A stretch of DNA of 64,000 bases from Pseudomonas botevensis (GCF_019145475.1 NZ_JAHTKI010000021.1:62001-126000), one strand, 5' to 3'; positions 1 through 9,022 are shown, counted from the first letter of the stretch. The notes: generated from the sequence alone by a model not told the origin. Translations and numbers: made by a program.

Positions 1-242
1 AAGTCCTTGTCGGCTGCGGCTTTCTTGCCGACATAGCCGTGGCCGCGACGGTACATCTTCAGGCGGGCCAGCAGGTTCTGGTTGTTCCGGTCGAACTCTT
101 CTTCACCAGCGTGGGGCGACAGGCAGTCGATATGCACCTGACCCGACTTGCTGATCCACAGAATATGGCTGTCGAGCGTGTCTTTCTGCGCCGCGAACAT
201 ACGAGCCAGTTCTTCGATAGTAGGTTGATTGTTCAGATTCAT
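1..242 (-). CDS. Conserved hypothetical protein, C-terminus cut off by window edge
   Basis: The reverse strand reads open from an ATG at 242 to the first base of the window with no stop, so only the first 80 or so residues are visible. The protein begins MNLNNQPTIEELARMFAAQK, then has a stretch around residues 28-45 (ILWISKSGQVHIDCLSP) and a basic segment RLKMYRRGHGYVGKKAA near residues 60-75. It has no signal peptide and no membrane helix. I do not recognise a named family. The reading frame is codon-rich in G/C third positions like its neighbours, which supports it being real. The function is unknown. Confidence 0.7.
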   Translation of the reverse strand, partial: MNLNNQPTIEELARMFAAQKDTLDSHILWISKSGQVHIDCLSPHAGEEEFDRNNQNLLARLKMYRRGHGYVGKKAAADKD

Positions 243-417
243 GATTTTGCCCCTTGACCAGTCTGGTGATCTTTCAAAGTTGATTCGCTAATACAGGTAG
301 CCCATCGGTTAGTTGATCCCTGGCACCGAAACCAGGACGTCAGCGGTCGCCCGTGATAAGTACGGGGTCATGCATCTGTTGCATGTAGTCGTGTTGAATA
401 ACTGCTACGCAATAGCG

Positions 418-708
418 TCACAACGAGGAGAAGCAGCGAAAACCGGGAGGCTCCTTGACGACGTTTTCAGGGTCGACCACAAGCGTCTTGAGAATTTTCG
501 CCAGCGCTTCTCGTCCTTGTACTGGACGTTCAGGCCAGGTCAGCTTCTTCAATCTGCCTTGTGGGCAGCGTGTATCCGGAAAAAACAGCTCGGCGGTCAG
601 ACGAGCTTGCTCAAGCGTGTTACCAGTGCTCCCGATCGGGGAGACGTCTGCATCATGCAAAAGCAAAACGATGCCGTCAACGGTTTTGTAGTGATTATTT
701 TTGAGCAC
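418..708 (-). CDS. Possible small hypothetical protein
   Basis: This is a 96-codon frame starting with GTG (MLKNNHYKTVDGIVLLLHDA) and ending in TGA. The composition is protein-like, with a plausible amphipathic middle and a conserved-looking segment ILKTLVVDPENVVKEPPGF. However, no clear ribosome binding site precedes the GTG and I recognise no family. The base composition here is lower in GC than the flanking genes. A competing open frame on the plus strand (313-741) looks less protein-like. It could be a real accessory gene or chance coding potential in an intergenic stretch. Confidence 0.35.
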   Translation of the reverse strand: MLKNNHYKTVDGIVLLLHDADVSPIGSTGNTLEQARLTAELFFPDTRCPQGRLKKLTWPERPVQGREALAKILKTLVVDPENVVKEPPGFRCFSSL

Positions 709-753
709 TACATATTGTCGGACAAAGTCATTCTGGAATGAGAAAAGTTCCGC

Positions 754-1257
754 TCAAACGGCGGAGGAAGGGCTGTGCAGGCAGTAGAACGTACACGGAT
801 AGCCGTCTACGAGCCGTTGCTGCAAGGTGAATTCGCCGCCGCTCAGCACCGGGATGAGTCCGGCCCAGAAGCGCCGGGCCGGTACGTTGGTGTCGATATG
901 GAAAATCTGCCATCGACCGGGGAAACGGCTCAAGAGGGCAGAGATGACAAACTGCGCGACGCCTTGGCCACGGAATTTTCGGCTGATGAAGAAATAGCCG
1001 ATGTTGTGCTCGGCGCCTTCGATGTGAATGTGGTCATCCACGGTCACGAATCCCGCCAGTTCGCCGTCGACCCTGATCAGAAACGGCCGGGTCGCCGGGA
1101 GGCGCCAGTAGTCGTCCTTGAACTGGACGCGGAAGAAACCATGTTCCGCCAGTTTCAGCGGCAACCATTCGCTGAAGTCGTACAGGTAGAACTGCATCAG
1201 GTTTTCGATGGTGTCCAGTTCGTCGCGCTGGGCAGCGAGCAGTTCGATGTCGGCCAT
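754..1257 (-). CDS. GNAT family N-acetyltransferase
   Basis: A 167-residue cytoplasmic protein of the Gcn5-related acetyltransferase fold, which transfers an acetyl group from acetyl-CoA to an amine. The acetyl-CoA pyrophosphate-binding motif is visible as FISRKFRGQGVAQFVISALL in the second half, preceded by the typical strand pair around FLIRVDGELAGFVTV. The start is placed at MADIELLAAQRDE because GGGAGT lies upstream of that ATG; the longer frame up to 1290 lacks such a site. The substrate cannot be predicted. It is transcribed in the same direction as topB upstream (46 bp gap) and may share its transcript. Confidence 0.85.
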   Translation of the reverse strand: MADIELLAAQRDELDTIENLMQFYLYDFSEWLPLKLAEHGFFRVQFKDDYWRLPATRPFLIRVDGELAGFVTVDDHIHIEGAEHNIGYFFISRKFRGQGVAQFVISALLSRFPGRWQIFHIDTNVPARRFWAGLIPVLSGGEFTLQQRLVDGYPCTFYCLHSPSSAV

Positions 1258-1303
1258 GCCGGGACTCCCGAAAGGATGCACCTTGCACAAACAGTAGCGC
1301 GTT

Positions 1304-3247
1304 TTAACCGGCCTTCGGTTTCGCCGTGCGTTTGCCGGTGGCCGGAGTTTTGCGCCGGGTGGATTTGCGCTTGTTTTTCCATGGCGCGGCAGCCTTGCCG
1401 GCGGGAGGCGGGCCGCTGATGCTCAGGCTCAGTCCGGCACACCGAGCCACTTGCTTGCTCATCCAGGCTGCCTGTTTGGTGACGAATTCTTCCAGGCTCA
1501 TTTCGCCGCTCTGCACCATGTCCAGCGCCTGCTCCCAGATCGCCGTGGTGCCGGGATCGGCGATCGCACGGGGCACCGCGTCGATCAGGCTGAACGCCGC
1601 GGGTGTCGCGGCCAGCGCCTTGCCGTTCTTCACCAGATAACCGCGATCGAGCAGGCCCTGGATGATCGATGCGCGGGTGGCTTCGGTGCCGATGCCGGTG
1701 GTGTCCTTGAGTTTCTGCTTGAGCAGCGGATCTTCCACCAGTTTGGCGACGTTCTTCATCGCCTTGATCAGATCACCTTCGGTGTAGGGCTTGGGTGGTT
1801 GCGTCCACAGATCCTTGAGCTTCACGTCGGCCACCGCGCACTCGGCGCCCTGGGTCAGTGTCGGCAGGGTTTGCGGTGCCGGTGCTTCACGGCCCTTGGC
1901 TGGCGCCAGGGCTTCGGGCAGGGCGCGTTTCCAGCCCGGTTCGATGATCTGCTTGCCCACCGCGCGCAGGGCTTCACCGGCGCAGTCGAAATCCGCCTGG
2001 GTGCGGTCGTATTCATGGTTGGGCAGGAACTGCGCCAGATAGCGCGCGCGAATCAGCGTGTAGACCGCGCGATGCTTGCCGGTCAGACGTTCAAGGTTTT
2101 TCGCGGCGGCGGTGGGGATGATGCCGTGGTGGGCGCTGACCTTGGCGTCGTTCCAGGCCCGGGAGCGACGCTGCGGTTCCAGATGCCCGTGCAGTGCTTC
2201 AAGGCTCGGGTCGGCCTGACGCAGCGCCGCGAGAATTCCCGGTGCCTCGCTGTGCTGGCTCAGCGGAAGGTAGCCGCAGTCGCTGCGCGGGTAAGTGATG
2301 ACTTTGTAGGTTTCATAGAGCGCCTGGGCGATGTCGAGGGTTTCCTGGGCGCCGAGGCCGAGTTTCTTCGAGCAGACCTCCTGCAGGGTGCCGAGGTCGA
2401 AGGGTAGCGGCGCCACTTCGCGTATGCGTTCGGTGCGTAGCTTGACCACCCGGGCGCTGGCGGCGTTGCTGATCGCTGCCGCCGCTTGCTGAGCCAGCGC
2501 CTGGTTGAGACAGCGATCCTGATCGTCACAGGCATCGCCCGGCGCCCGCCACTGAGCGGTGAATGGCGTGCCGTCGTGGAGCAATTGCACATCGACGGCC
2601 CAATACGGCACCGGGACGAAATCGGCGATGCTGCGATCACGATCCACCACCAGCCGCAGGGTCGGCGTCTGCACCCGGCCCACCGGCAGCACACCCTGAT
2701 ACCCGGACTGGCGGCCGAGCAGGGTGAACAGACGGCTCATGTTCATCCCGATCAGCCAGTCGGCCCGGGAGCGTCCCAGCGCCGAGTGATAGAGGCTGAA
2801 CGTCTCGGCGCCCGGCTTGAGCGCGGCAAGGGCCTTGCGGATCGATGCCTCGTCCAGCGCCGACAGCCACAGGCGCCGGATCGGCCCGCGATAGCGGCAA
2901 TGCTCCACCAGCTCCCGGGCGATCATCTCGCCCTCGCGGTCGGCGTCGGTGGCGATGATCAGTTCGCTGGCTTCGCCGAGCAGACGCTTCACCGCTTTGT
3001 ACTGGCTGGCGGTGCGCGGCTTGACGGTCATTTTCCATTTGTCGGGGATGATCGGCAGGTCCGCCAGCACCCAGCGCTTGTAGCGGGCGTCATAGGCGTC
3101 CGGCGGGGCGGTTTCCAGCAGGTGGCCGACGCACCAGGTCACCGTGACGTCCGTCCCCAGCCAGCAGCCGTCGCCTCGGCGCCGGGCACCGAGCACAGCC
3201 GCGATATCCTTGGCCTGGGAGGGTTTTTCACAGAGGTACAGCCGCAT
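1304..3247 (-). CDS. topB: DNA topoisomerase III
   Basis: A type IA topoisomerase of about 647 residues. It cuts one DNA strand through a 5'-phosphotyrosine and helps decatenate replication and recombination intermediates. The N-terminal TOPRIM domain opens MRLYLCEKPSQAKDIAAVLG and has the acidic metal motif ATDADREGEMIARE. The catalytic tyrosine sits in the segment VITYPRSDCGYLP. The C-terminus ends in a Lys/Arg-rich tail (KNKRKSTRRKTPATGKR), usual for this family. ATG at 3247 starts the conserved MRLYLCEK; an upstream in-frame start at 3256 is less likely. A LexA-type palindrome lies about 75-95 bp upstream, suggesting possible SOS control. Confidence 0.95.
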   Translation of the reverse strand: MRLYLCEKPSQAKDIAAVLGARRRGDGCWLGTDVTVTWCVGHLLETAPPDAYDARYKRWVLADLPIIPDKWKMTVKPRTASQYKAVKRLLGEASELIIATDADREGEMIARELVEHCRYRGPIRRLWLSALDEASIRKALAALKPGAETFSLYHSALGRSRADWLIGMNMSRLFTLLGRQSGYQGVLPVGRVQTPTLRLVVDRDRSIADFVPVPYWAVDVQLLHDGTPFTAQWRAPGDACDDQDRCLNQALAQQAAAAISNAASARVVKLRTERIREVAPLPFDLGTLQEVCSKKLGLGAQETLDIAQALYETYKVITYPRSDCGYLPLSQHSEAPGILAALRQADPSLEALHGHLEPQRRSRAWNDAKVSAHHGIIPTAAAKNLERLTGKHRAVYTLIRARYLAQFLPNHEYDRTQADFDCAGEALRAVGKQIIEPGWKRALPEALAPAKGREAPAPQTLPTLTQGAECAVADVKLKDLWTQPPKPYTEGDLIKAMKNVAKLVEDPLLKQKLKDTTGIGTEATRASIIQGLLDRGYLVKNGKALAATPAAFSLIDAVPRAIADPGTTAIWEQALDMVQSGEMSLEEFVTKQAAWMSKQVARCAGLSLSISGPPPAGKAAAPWKNKRKSTRRKTPATGKRTAKPKAG

Positions 3248-3312
3248 AACCACCATCGTCGATCATTGCCCGCAGAGGTGCACAGAATGGCCGGAGTCGG
3301 GCGCCGGAGCAA

Positions 3313-3342
3313 CTTTTATCTGTATGGATATACAGATAAAAG
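3313..3342. promoter_or_regulatory. LexA-type SOS box inside a 30-bp palindrome
   Basis: Bases 3320-3335 read CTGTATGGATATACAG, which matches the gammaproteobacterial LexA consensus CTGT-N8-ACAG. The symmetry extends outward to two perfect 13-bp arms separated by GGAT (3313-3342). It lies between divergent genes: about 65 bp upstream of the topB start (minus strand) and about 190 bp upstream of the serralysin start (plus strand). Distance favours topB as the target. LexA binding is inferred from the consensus only. Confidence 0.75.
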
Positions 3343-3533
3343 ATTGCCGGTGATGTCGTGGCAAACCGGGACAGGGTGTCGGGCTATCGAGAAATTGATT
3401 GGCGCCTTTCTGGTCGGCCATGTCAGGTTCACCCCGCCTTCCGGTCTCCGTGAAGGGCGAGTGACAGGACGATCTCGCCAGAAGATCGCGTGGTCTGTCG
3501 GACACTGACTACTTTGAAACAAGGACGTACACC

Positions 3534-4934
3534 ATGCTCCGAGTGAAATCCAAGGCCTACGACGAAGTCGACACGTTCAGCCATTTGTATGACCGTGGCG
3601 GCAATGCAACCGTCAACGGCAAACCGTCGTTCACCGCCGATCAGGCCGCTGATGAAATCCTGCGCAAGGGCCTGTCGTGGCAGGACAAGAACGCTGACGG
3701 CAAGATTGATCTCAGCTACAGCTTCCTGACCGGGAAACCGGCGAACTACAACCCGAAACTCGGCAACTTCAGCGAGTTCAGCGCGCTGCAAAAAGCCCAG
3801 GCGGTGTTGGCGATGCAATCGTGGTCGGACGTGGCCAATGTGACCTTCAGCGAAGGCAGCGGCGGCGACGGCCACATGACGTTCGGCAACTATGACGTCA
3901 GCACCGGCGGCGCGGCGTTTGCCTACCTGCCGGGCGGCAGCAGTTATGACGGCCAGTCGTGGTATCTGATCAATGACCAATATCGGGTCAACGAGACGCC
4001 GGGCACCAACAACTACGGGCGCCAGACCCTGACCCACGAAATCGGTCACACCCTCGGCCTGTCGCACCCGGGCGCCTACAACGCCGGCAACGGCAACCCG
4101 ACCTACAACGACGCCAAGTACGCCGAAGACACCCGTGGCTACAGCCTGATGAGCTACTGGAGCGAAGCCAACACCGACCAGAACTTCAGCAAGGACGGCA
4201 GCGGCGCCTATGCTTCGGCGCCGTTGCTGGACGACATCGTGGCGGTGCAGAAACTCTATGGCGCCAACCTGGACACCCGTGCCGGCGACACCGTTTACGG
4301 GTTCAATTCCAACGCCGAGCGGGATTTCTACAGTGCTACATCGAACGCCTCGAAAGTGGTGTTTTCGGTGTGGGACGGGGGTGGTAACGACACCCTGGAC
4401 TTCTCCGGTTTCAGCCAGAACCAGAAGATCAACCTCAATGAAGGTTCGTTCTCCGATGTCGGCGGGCTGGTAGGCAACGTGTCCATCGCCTACGGCGTGA
4501 CGCTTGAGAACGCCATCGGCGGTTCGGGAAATGATCTGCTGATCGGCAACGCAGCGGCCAACGATCTGGTGGGCGGGGCGGGCAACGATATCCTCTACGG
4601 CGGTGGCGGCGGTGATTCGCTGTGGGGCGGCGAGGGCGCCGACACCTTCGTGTTCGGTGCGGCCAGCGATTCGACCATGACCGCGCCGGACTGGATCATG
4701 GATTTCACCAGCGGCCTGGACAAGATCGACCTGTCGGGCATCGCCGGCTTCGCCAATGGCTCGGCGACGCTGAATTTTGTCAGCGGCTTCACCGGGCACG
4801 CGGGCGACGCGATCCTTACCTACTTCGAGCAGACCCATCAGACCAGCCTGATGATCGATCTGACCGGACAGGGTTCGGTGGACTTCGCCGTGGGCGTGGT
4901 CGGGCAGGCGGTGGCGACTGATATTGTTGCGTGA
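3534..4934 (+). CDS. Serralysin-family secreted zinc metalloprotease (AprA-like)
   Basis: A 466-residue extracellular alkaline protease of the M10B serralysin family. The zinc site HEIGHTLGLSH is at residues 168-178 and the Met-turn SLMSYW at 204-209. The C-terminal half carries glycine/aspartate RTX calcium-binding nonapeptides (GGSGNDLLIG, GGAGNDILYG, GGEGADTFVFG, about 329-372), then the beta-roll cap and a type I secretion signal region. The N-terminus has no Sec signal, as expected for type I export. RBS AAGGA precedes the ATG. No aprDEF-type exporter or aprI-type inhibitor genes lie beside it, so export must rely on genes elsewhere. Confidence 0.93.
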   Translation: MLRVKSKAYDEVDTFSHLYDRGGNATVNGKPSFTADQAADEILRKGLSWQDKNADGKIDLSYSFLTGKPANYNPKLGNFSEFSALQKAQAVLAMQSWSDVANVTFSEGSGGDGHMTFGNYDVSTGGAAFAYLPGGSSYDGQSWYLINDQYRVNETPGTNNYGRQTLTHEIGHTLGLSHPGAYNAGNGNPTYNDAKYAEDTRGYSLMSYWSEANTDQNFSKDGSGAYASAPLLDDIVAVQKLYGANLDTRAGDTVYGFNSNAERDFYSATSNASKVVFSVWDGGGNDTLDFSGFSQNQKINLNEGSFSDVGGLVGNVSIAYGVTLENAIGGSGNDLLIGNAAANDLVGGAGNDILYGGGGGDSLWGGEGADTFVFGAASDSTMTAPDWIMDFTSGLDKIDLSGIAGFANGSATLNFVSGFTGHAGDAILTYFEQTHQTSLMIDLTGQGSVDFAVGVVGQAVATDIVA

Positions 4935-4948
4935 TGCCCGCTAGAGCG

Positions 4949-4971
4949 GCCCTCTCCCTTTGGGAGAGGGC
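4949..4971. terminator. Hairpin repeat, likely terminator of the protease gene
   Basis: A perfect 10-bp stem, GCCCTCTCCC / GGGAGAGGGC with a TTT loop, begins 15 bp after the protease stop. It has no U-tract. The same core hairpin recurs at 33924-33944 and 57748-57768 in this window, so it is a dispersed intergenic repeat that may double as a transcript end. Confidence 0.6.
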
Positions 4972-5093
4972 TGGGCGGTGTTCCGATGAGGGGCTTTGGA
5001 AGTTGGAATCAACCGTTCAGCCGCGAACCCGGCGCAATCGCAGCCCATGAGTTATACCTGAACCGGTCTCTTTGCCGTATTCAGGAGAAACCG

Positions 5094-5456
5094 ATGAAAC
5101 GCCCAGGCCCAAGTCCCGTCATCGCCCTCGAAGAACTCTCAGGTTGCCTGCTGGTGAAATTCCACGGCATCCAGGTCGCGGCATCCTCCCATGCGTTGAT
5201 CCTCAACGAAGCCAACTACCCCCCGGTGTACTACGTCCCGCGCGAAGACATCGACGAAAAATACTTCGCCCGCACCGACCACACCAGCTACTGCCCGTAC
5301 AAGGGCGACGCCAATTACTTCACCTTGCAGGTGCCGGGGCACGAGAGTGCGAATGCGGTGTGGACCTACGAACACCCGAAAGTCTCGGTCGCGGCGATTC
5401 GCGACTACGTGGCGTTTTATCCGGATCAGGTGAAGTTTGAGGTGATCAAGGACTGA
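5094..5456 (+). CDS. DUF427 domain-containing protein
   Basis: A 120-residue cytoplasmic protein of the DUF427 family, a compact beta fold of unknown biochemical role. Diagnostic segments are YYVPREDIDEKYFARTDHTS and CPYKGDANYFTL, followed by VWTYEHPKVSVAAIRDYVAFYP. The start at 5094 is preceded by AGGAG at good spacing; the longer frame from 4986 has no comparable site. It stands alone between the protease and a convergent transporter gene. Confidence 0.88.
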   Translation: MKRPGPSPVIALEELSGCLLVKFHGIQVAASSHALILNEANYPPVYYVPREDIDEKYFARTDHTSYCPYKGDANYFTLQVPGHESANAVWTYEHPKVSVAAIRDYVAFYPDQVKFEVIKD

Positions 5457-5520
5457 CGGCAGCGATACGACATTGAGGCGAGGGTGTCAGCCACCTCGCC
5501 TCAACGGTGTTCAGCGGATC

Positions 5521-7143
5521 TCAGTTCTTGTCCAGATCAATATTCTTCGTCTCACGCAGACAAATCATCCCCACCACCAGGCTCACCCCGGTAATCAAGA
5601 CCGGATACCACAAGCCGTAAAAAATATCCCCGGTGTATACCACCAGCGCGAACGATACGGTTGGCAGGAAACCGCCGAACCAGCCGTTGCCGATGTGGTA
5701 GGGCAGGGACATCGAGGTGTAGCGGATGCGGGTCGGGAACAGTTCGACCATCAGCGCCGCGAGCGGGCCGTAGCACATGGCCGAGATGACGATCAGCGCG
5801 ACGATGAGGGCGACAATCATCGGTTTGTTGATCTGCTGCATGTCGGCCTGTTGCGGGTAGCCGGCCAGGGTGATGGCGCCGCGCAGGGCGGCTTCGTCGA
5901 AGCCGTCGAGTTTCACGTCGCCGACGCTTACCTGTACGGCGCTGCCGGCCGGGGCGGCGGCGCTTTCGTAGGGCAGGCCCTGCTTGACCAGGAAGGTTTT
6001 GACCTTGTCGCACGGGCTGTCGAATTTGGCCTTGCCCACCGGATCGAACTGGAAGGTGCAGGTGCCCGGGTCGGCCGTTACGGTGATCGGCGCCTGGCGG
6101 CTGGCCTGGTCAATCGCCGGGTTGGCATAGTGGGCCAGGGATTTGAAGATCGGGAAGTACAGCGCCGTCGCCAGCAGCAGGCCGAGCATCAGCACCGGTT
6201 TGCGCCCGACCTTGTCCGACAGCCAGCCGAAAATGATGAAGAACGGCGCGCCGATCACCACACTGATAATCAGCAGGCTGTTGGCCACCGCCGGGTCCAT
6301 TTTCAGAAACTGCGTGAGGAAAAACAGCACATAAAACTGCGCGGCATAGAAGGTCACCGCTTGCCCGGCGTTGATGCTGAACAGCGCAATCAGCACCACT
6401 TTGAGGTTTTCCCATTTGCCGAAGGATTCGCGGATCGGCGCCTTGGAGGTCTTGCCTTCCTCTTTCATTTTCAGATACGCCGGCGACTCGTGCAGGCTCA
6501 GGCGAATCCAGGTGGAAATACCCAGCAGCACGATCGACAGCAGGAACGGAATGCGCCAGCCCCAGACCTCGAACTGATCGCCGGTGAAGTAGCGGCAGGC
6601 GAGCACCACCAGCAGCGACAACAGCAGGCCGAGGGTCGCGGTGGATTGAATCCAGCTGGTGTGGAAACCGCGTTTGCCGATCGGCGCGTGCTCCGCCACG
6701 TAAGTTGCGGCGCCGCCGTATTCGCCACCGAGCGCCAGGCCCTGGAGCATGCGCAACAGCACCAGAATGATCGGCGCGGCGATGCCGATGCTGGCGTAGG
6801 TCGGCAGCAGGCCCACGGCGAAAGTCGCCACGCCCATCAGGATGATCGTGGCGAGGAAGGTATATTTGCGCCCGATCATGTCCCCCAGTCGCCCGAACAC
6901 CAGCGCACCGAACGGCCGCACGATGAACCCCGCCGCGAACGCCATCAGCGCGAAAATGAACGCCGTGGTGTCGTTGACCCCGGCGAAAAACTGCTTGCTG
7001 ATCACCGCCGCGAGGGCGCCGTAGAGGAAGAAGTCATACCACTCGAACACCGTCCCCAGGGACGAGGCGAAGATGACTTTGCGCGTATCGGGGCTGGCGT
7101 CCGCGCTGAGCGTGGCGGCCATGGGCTGAGCGTGTTCTGACAT
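5521..7143 (-). CDS. MHS-family MFS transporter with an extra soluble insert
   Basis: A 540-residue 12-helix symporter of the metabolite:H+ symporter (ShiA/KgtP/ProP) branch. The family signature between helices 2 and 3 is GRLGDMIGRKYTF (about residues 84-96), and the second copy is GWLSDKVGRKPV (306-317). Unusually, about 100 polar residues (339-440) containing two cysteines (362 and 378) interrupt the protein before helix 9 or 10. The start at MSEHAQPM has GAGGG upstream. It follows the GMC oxidoreductase in the same direction and probably imports that enzyme's substrate. A divergent LysR regulator lies beyond the oxidoreductase. Confidence 0.9.
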   Translation of the reverse strand: MSEHAQPMAATLSADASPDTRKVIFASSLGTVFEWYDFFLYGALAAVISKQFFAGVNDTTAFIFALMAFAAGFIVRPFGALVFGRLGDMIGRKYTFLATIILMGVATFAVGLLPTYASIGIAAPIILVLLRMLQGLALGGEYGGAATYVAEHAPIGKRGFHTSWIQSTATLGLLLSLLVVLACRYFTGDQFEVWGWRIPFLLSIVLLGISTWIRLSLHESPAYLKMKEEGKTSKAPIRESFGKWENLKVVLIALFSINAGQAVTFYAAQFYVLFFLTQFLKMDPAVANSLLIISVVIGAPFFIIFGWLSDKVGRKPVLMLGLLLATALYFPIFKSLAHYANPAIDQASRQAPITVTADPGTCTFQFDPVGKAKFDSPCDKVKTFLVKQGLPYESAAAPAGSAVQVSVGDVKLDGFDEAALRGAITLAGYPQQADMQQINKPMIVALIVALIVISAMCYGPLAALMVELFPTRIRYTSMSLPYHIGNGWFGGFLPTVSFALVVYTGDIFYGLWYPVLITGVSLVVGMICLRETKNIDLDKN

Positions 7144-7242
7144 ATCGGTATCCCTCACAGTGATTGTTTTTGTTGTTCCACTGGTGTTGCGTTTCCGGGT
7201 AATGCGCGATGTCCGTGAAGCTGATGCAGGGTTTTTCGGTTT

Positions 7243-8889
7243 CTACAGGGTATGGGCCAGTTCCTGTTTCGCCGTGATGGTTCTTGTGTCCGGGTTGAGG
7301 ATCAGTTGCGCCGCTTTTTCGGCAATCATCAGCGTAGGCGAACAGGTGTTGCCCGAGGTGATGCGCGGCATGATCGAGGCATCGGCGATCCGCAAACCGG
7401 GCACGCCATGCACGCGTAGTTGCGCATCGACCACCGCCTCGGCGTCGTTGCCCATGCGGCAGGTGCCGACCGGATGGAAAATCGTCGTGCCGATCTTCGC
7501 CGCCGCTTCGTGCAGTTGCTCTTCGCTTTGCAGGCTGGTGCCGGGCAGGTACTCCACCGGTTTGAACGCTTGCAGGGCCGGGGCGCTGACGATGCGTCGG
7601 GTCAGGCGGATCGCGTCGGCGGCCACGCGCAGGTCTTCGGGATGACTCAGATAATTGGGTTGAATCAGTGGCGCGGCCTGCGGATCAGCGGAACGAATCT
7701 CCACCCGGCCACGGCTCTGCGGACGCAAATCGCAGACCGACGCGGTGAACGCCGGAAAGCTGTGCAACGGCTCGCCAAAGCGTTCCAGCGACAACGGCTG
7801 GACGTGATATTCAAGATTGGCCGACGTCTGTTCCGGCCCCGAGCGGGCGAACGCGCCCAACTGACTCGGCGCCATCGACAGCGGCCCGCTGCGGTCATAC
7901 AGATAGCGCAGGCCCATGCCCATCTTGCCCCACACGCTGCCGGCGATCTGGTTCAGGGTGCGGGCGTTTTCCAGTTGATAGATCAGACGCAGTTGCAGGT
8001 GATCCTGCAGATTGCCGCCGACCCCCGGCAGCTCATGGCTGACACCGATGCCGAGGCGTTCCAGCAACGGACGCGGGCCAATTCCGGAACGCTGCAAAAT
8101 GCTCGGCGAACCCACGGACCCCGCGCACAACACGATCTCCTTGCGCGCCTTGAAGCGCTTTAGCTGACCCTGGCAACGCGCGCTGACTGCCGCTGCGCGA
8201 CCGTTGTCGAACAGCACGCGATCCACTTCGACGTCGGTCAGCACCGTCAGATTGGCCCGGTCGCGAATCGGCTTCAAAAACGCCTTCGCTGCGTTCCAGC
8301 GCACGCCGGCCTTCTGGTTGACCTGAAAGTAGCCGCAACCTTCGTTATCGCCCTGATTGAAGTCATCGATGCTGGCAATGCCGCTCTGTTCGGCGGCGCT
8401 GCGGAAGGCGTCGAGAATCGGCCATGACAGGCGCTGACGCTCAACCCGCCACTCACCCTGGTCACCGTGAAACTCGGCGGCACCGGCAAAGTGGTTTTCG
8501 CTCTTGATGAACAGCGGCAGCACGTCGTTCCAGGCCCAGCCGGGATTGCCCTCGGCCGCCCAGCCGTCGTAGTCGCTGGCCTGGCCGCGCATGTAGATCA
8601 TGCCGTTGATCGAGGAACAGCCGCCGAGCACCTTGCCGCGCGGGTAGCTCAGGCTGCGGCCGTTGAGGCCCGGTTGTTCTTCGGTCTTGAAGCACCAGTC
8701 GGTGCGCGGGTTGCCGATGCAGAACAGGTAACCCACGGGGATGTGAATCCACGGATAGTTGTCGCGCCCGCCGGCCTCGAGCAACAGCACGCGCTGTTGC
8801 GGGTCCGCCGACAGTCGATTGGCCAGCAAACACCCGGCCGGCCCGGCGCCGACCACGATGTAGTCGTATTCATCAAGGGAAGTCTGCAT
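7243..8889 (-). CDS. GMC family FAD-dependent oxidoreductase (choline/alcohol dehydrogenase-like)
   Basis: A 548-residue flavoprotein of the glucose-methanol-choline family that oxidises a primary or secondary alcohol to a carbonyl. The ADP-binding motif VVGAGPAGCLLANRLS is near residues 12-27, the GMC signature 1 GGCSSINGMIYMRG lies around residue 85, and the catalytic-His segment HPVGTCRMG lies near the C-terminus. ATG at 8889 begins MQTSLDEYDY. Downstream is the MHS transporter; upstream and divergent is a LysR regulator, a usual arrangement for an inducible catabolic unit. No betaine aldehyde dehydrogenase or betI is adjacent, so it is probably not betA. The alcohol substrate is unknown. 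Confidence 0.9.
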   Translation of the reverse strand: MQTSLDEYDYIVVGAGPAGCLLANRLSADPQQRVLLLEAGGRDNYPWIHIPVGYLFCIGNPRTDWCFKTEEQPGLNGRSLSYPRGKVLGGCSSINGMIYMRGQASDYDGWAAEGNPGWAWNDVLPLFIKSENHFAGAAEFHGDQGEWRVERQRLSWPILDAFRSAAEQSGIASIDDFNQGDNEGCGYFQVNQKAGVRWNAAKAFLKPIRDRANLTVLTDVEVDRVLFDNGRAAAVSARCQGQLKRFKARKEIVLCAGSVGSPSILQRSGIGPRPLLERLGIGVSHELPGVGGNLQDHLQLRLIYQLENARTLNQIAGSVWGKMGMGLRYLYDRSGPLSMAPSQLGAFARSGPEQTSANLEYHVQPLSLERFGEPLHSFPAFTASVCDLRPQSRGRVEIRSADPQAAPLIQPNYLSHPEDLRVAADAIRLTRRIVSAPALQAFKPVEYLPGTSLQSEEQLHEAAAKIGTTIFHPVGTCRMGNDAEAVVDAQLRVHGVPGLRIADASIMPRITSGNTCSPTLMIAEKAAQLILNPDTRTITAKQELAHTL

Positions 8890-9022
8890 TCCCTGACCTC
8901 GCTTCTTGTTTTTGTTGAGGGTCATCCTAGTTGTTAGCTTTCGTTAAAAGAATGTTAGTTTTTGCGCAGCCGCTGTGCGTTTTCAAACAGCGTTCGTTGA
9001 CGATAGCCGACAAGGACAAGCG

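Noticed and set aside
313..741. Plus-strand 142-codon frame opposite the small gene at 418-708
   Set aside because: Composition is not protein-like and there is no ribosome site; the minus-strand frame is the better, though weak, candidate.
3352..3507. A 51-codon plus-strand frame starting 16 bp after the LexA box
   Set aside because: No clear ribosome binding site and no protein-like pattern; it is the tail of a long antisense frame opposite topB.
5473..7140. Very long plus-strand frame opposite the MHS transporter
   Set aside because: High-GC antisense frame rich in His, Gln, Arg and Glu; the minus strand has a complete transporter with motifs.
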